Positions 5,184 to 6,648 of a stretch of 6,648 bases of DNA are shown here, one piece after another. The notes beneath the pieces were generated by a model that did no database searches, was not told where the DNA came from, and worked only from the letters and a program-made list of their open reading frames with translations. The stretch is taken from NCBI GenBank assembly GCA_947629995.1, contig CANRFX010000062.1, positions 1 to 6,648 on the forward strand, given 5' to 3'. Position numbers and translations under genes: made by a program. Positions within the stretch are counted from its first letter, which is position 1; the number at the start of each line of letters is the position of its first letter. The DNA is from an uncultured Clostridia bacterium (GTDB taxonomy: Bacteria; Bacillota; Clostridia; TANB77; CAG-508).

Positions 5184-6648
5184 ATTTTTTAAATAGTTTA
5201 TTAAATAATCCTTTATCTTTATCAGATTTATTTGTTGCTTTAGCATGTTTTGCAACTTTTGTAGATTTTGAATTTTTTATTTTTGTATGCTTTGTAGTTT
5301 TTGATGACTTTTTATTTGCTTGTTTTCTACTATTTTTTATAATGTTATCTATATCATCATTATTAATTTCTTCATTTGTTTCTTCGTCTTTTTCTTCTAA
5401 ATTATCCTCGTCATTATATTCTTCGGCATCATCGTCGTTTTCATATTCTTCATTCTCATCGTTATATTCATCATCATTATCTTCTTCATCATCATATTCT
5501 TCATAATCTTCTTCGTCGTCATCATCGTTATCTTCATACTCATCATCATATTCATCTTCGTCATCTTCTTCGTCTTCGTATTCTTCATCGTCTTCTTCAT
5601 CATATTCTTTTTCGTCATGTTCTTCATCTACATCGATATCATATTTAACATTTACGTCTTCATATTTATTACTATCAATTTCGCTTTCATATATGTCATC
5701 AATATCTTCAATTTTATACTCAGATAAATCTTTTCCAAACTTATTAGATATTTCTTCTTGAAATACAGTATAAATATTTTTAATTCCTTCTATTCTCCAA
5801 TAATTAGAATTGATTAAAGTACCTGTTTTTAGGTTAACATTGTTTGCTTCTTCTTCAAAATTCTTTTCTTTGTCCTCAATACTTTTTAAATAATTTTTAT
5901 TATATAATTCTTTATATGCTTTTTGGCTTGCCTTATTTCCAATTTCTTTTAAAAGGAGTTCATATAAATTTTTTATTTGGATCATATCTAATTCAAAATT
6001 ATTGCAAGCATCTTCCATAACTTTTTTATGTGCCTTTGCGCTACTTATTGCTGTCATTCTTTCATAATCTAAAAATCCAAAAATATATTCTTTTTGTGCT
6101 TTTAAAAATGCTAATTTTACACTTGTTTCTTTTAATACTTTTTTATATTTTTCTAATTTTATTGTTTCATTATCTGGTTCTGCTAAAAGCTTTTTCATTT
6201 TGTCAAAAATTAAGACATAACACTCTGCTTCTTTTTCAGCAATGTCAATTCTATTATTTGCTGCTTTTCTTAAAACATCTTGATTAAATGGAACTCTCTC
6301 ATTTTTTCCATTTTTTATCATAATTTCTAATGCCTCTTGTTTTACTTGATCTTTTTCTGATGCTATAAAATCTTTTAAGTTTATCACGTCTTGTATATCT
6401 ATCTCATTGAATTCTGCATGGATTTCCTCTCTATATTTTACAATTCTTGCTTCACTTAGTCTTCTTTCTTTATCACATTTATTTCTATCTTTTTGTCTTT
6501 GAGAAAAGTCTTGCAAGTTTTGAATGAACTCTTCACGTGATTTTATTATTTCTTTATTATTTTTTTCTAAAATATCTTCAATTTTTTTACATTTATTGTC
6601 TAATATTTTATAATCTTCACCTAATTCACCAAATAATTGAATTCTATC
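5182..6648 (-). CDS. Unrecognised coiled-coil protein with acidic tract and basic amphipathic C-terminus (5' end outside window)
   Basis: I do not recognise this gene. The frame stays open to the window edge, so 488 residues are visible and the true start is upstream; internal TTG or ATG codons lack support as starts. Visible residues 1 to about 290 are highly charged and predicted helical, with heptad-like spacing (probable coiled coil), and include a more hydrophobic YWRIEGIKNIYTVF segment around Trp284. Residues about 339-432 are roughly 70% Asp/Glu, punctuated by Tyr and Asn. The final 50 or so residues switch to Lys/Ser/Thr-rich and end in KGLFNKLFKK. No membrane segment, signal peptide or enzyme motif is visible in this part. 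The layout suggests a cytoplasmic structural or scaffold protein whose basic end may touch membrane or nucleic acid; that is inference only. A hairpin terminator follows its stop, so it may be transcribed separately from the ABC operon. Confidence 0.85.
   Translation of the reverse strand, partial: DRIQLFGELGEDYKILDNKCKKIEDILEKNNKEIIKSREEFIQNLQDFSQRQKDRNKCDKERRLSEARIVKYREEIHAEFNEIDIQDVINLKDFIASEKDQVKQEALEIMIKNGKNERVPFNQDVLRKAANNRIDIAEKEAECYVLIFDKMKKLLAEPDNETIKLEKYKKVLKETSVKLAFLKAQKEYIFGFLDYERMTAISSAKAHKKVMEDACNNFELDMIQIKNLYELLLKEIGNKASQKAYKELYNKNYLKSIEDKEKNFEEEANNVNLKTGTLINSNYWRIEGIKNIYTVFQEEISNKFGKDLSEYKIEDIDDIYESEIDSNKYEDVNVKYDIDVDEEHDEKEYDEEDDEEYEDEEDDEDEYDDEYEDNDDDDEEDYEEYDDEEDNDDEYNDENEEYENDDDAEEYNDEDNLEEKDEETNEEINNDDIDNIIKNSRKQANKKSSKTTKHTKIKNSKSTKVAKHAKATNKSDKDKGLFNKLFKK
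5391..5634 (-). repeat. Low-complexity GAW/TAT triplet tract encoding the acidic domain
   Basis: About 240 bases inside the coiled-coil gene are built almost entirely from GAA, GAG, GAT, GAC, TAT and AAT codons, seen on the + strand as TTC/ATC/TCG/ATA triplets. The units are imperfect, but the 3-base period is obvious. Changes in copy number by slippage would stay in frame, so the acidic segment could vary in length among strains without breaking the protein. The same tract creates spurious long open frames in other phases (for example + 5171-5506 and - 5397-5627). Confidence 0.7.

Noticed and set aside
5171..5506. Ser/Phe-rich open frame on the + strand, and Met/Lys-rich frame at 5397-5627 on the - strand
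   Set aside because: Both are phase shadows of the triplet acidic tract of the coiled-coil gene; their compositions (Ser/Tyr runs, Met/Lys runs) are repeat artefacts and no ribosome site supports them.
6030..6287. Leu/Phe-rich + strand frame resembling a membrane peptide
   Set aside because: It is the complement of Lys/Glu-rich coiled-coil codons, which always read as Leu/Phe on the other strand; it has no start context.
6514..6516. TTG as the start of the coiled-coil gene
   Set aside because: The same frame is open for 44 more codons to the window edge with similar charged helical composition and there is no ribosome site before the TTG, so the gene continues out of the window.
1..6648. 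CRISPR array, tRNA/rRNA, insertion sequence ends or att sites
   Set aside because: No regularly spaced repeats, no tRNA-like cloverleaf or rRNA sequence, and no transposase or integrase coding sequence were seen on either strand.

Overview
This is a very AT-rich window from a low-GC Gram-positive bacterium. Strong AAGGAGG-type ribosome sites, a SipW-class signal peptidase, an FtsX-type ABC exporter and a ferredoxin-less DUF362 protein together point to Bacillota, most likely an uncultured clostridial lineage. The genus cannot be fixed from the sequence alone.

Layout from left to right: (1) On the + strand, the 3' end of a C39-like peptidase gene enters from outside the window, carries a one-base frameshift near 245 and stops at 341. 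(2) A hairpin at 393-422 separates it from everything else, which is all on the - strand, and probably terminates transcription from both sides. (3) In - strand transcription order, starting at the right edge, the genes are: a 5'-truncated coiled-coil protein with a long acidic tract and a basic tail (5182-6648); a terminator-like hairpin (5150-5183); an ABC ATPase carrying one membrane segment (4221-5123); an FtsX-type permease subunit overlapping it by ATGA (2647-4224); a SipW-type signal peptidase I (2026-2625); a DUF362 protein (1100-1990); and a flavin reductase-like FMN-binding protein (430-996). Gaps from the ATPase to the DUF362 gene are -4, 21 and 35 bases, so these look co-transcribed. 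The flavin protein follows after about 100 bases and may share the transcript.

How the genes may work together: the ATPase and permease are two halves of one MacB/FtsX-type mechanotransmission transporter, and the signal peptidase is made from the same message. DUF362 and flavin reductase-like proteins suggest redox or metabolic roles that are not obviously tied to the transporter. The most interesting points are the split of a normally fused ATPase/permease at a place that makes membrane topology difficult, the terminator-like hairpin directly before the ABC operon with little room for a promoter, and the unrecognised acidic/basic protein ending in a short amphipathic segment. I found no CRISPR array, RNA gene, insertion sequence or clearly new defence system.
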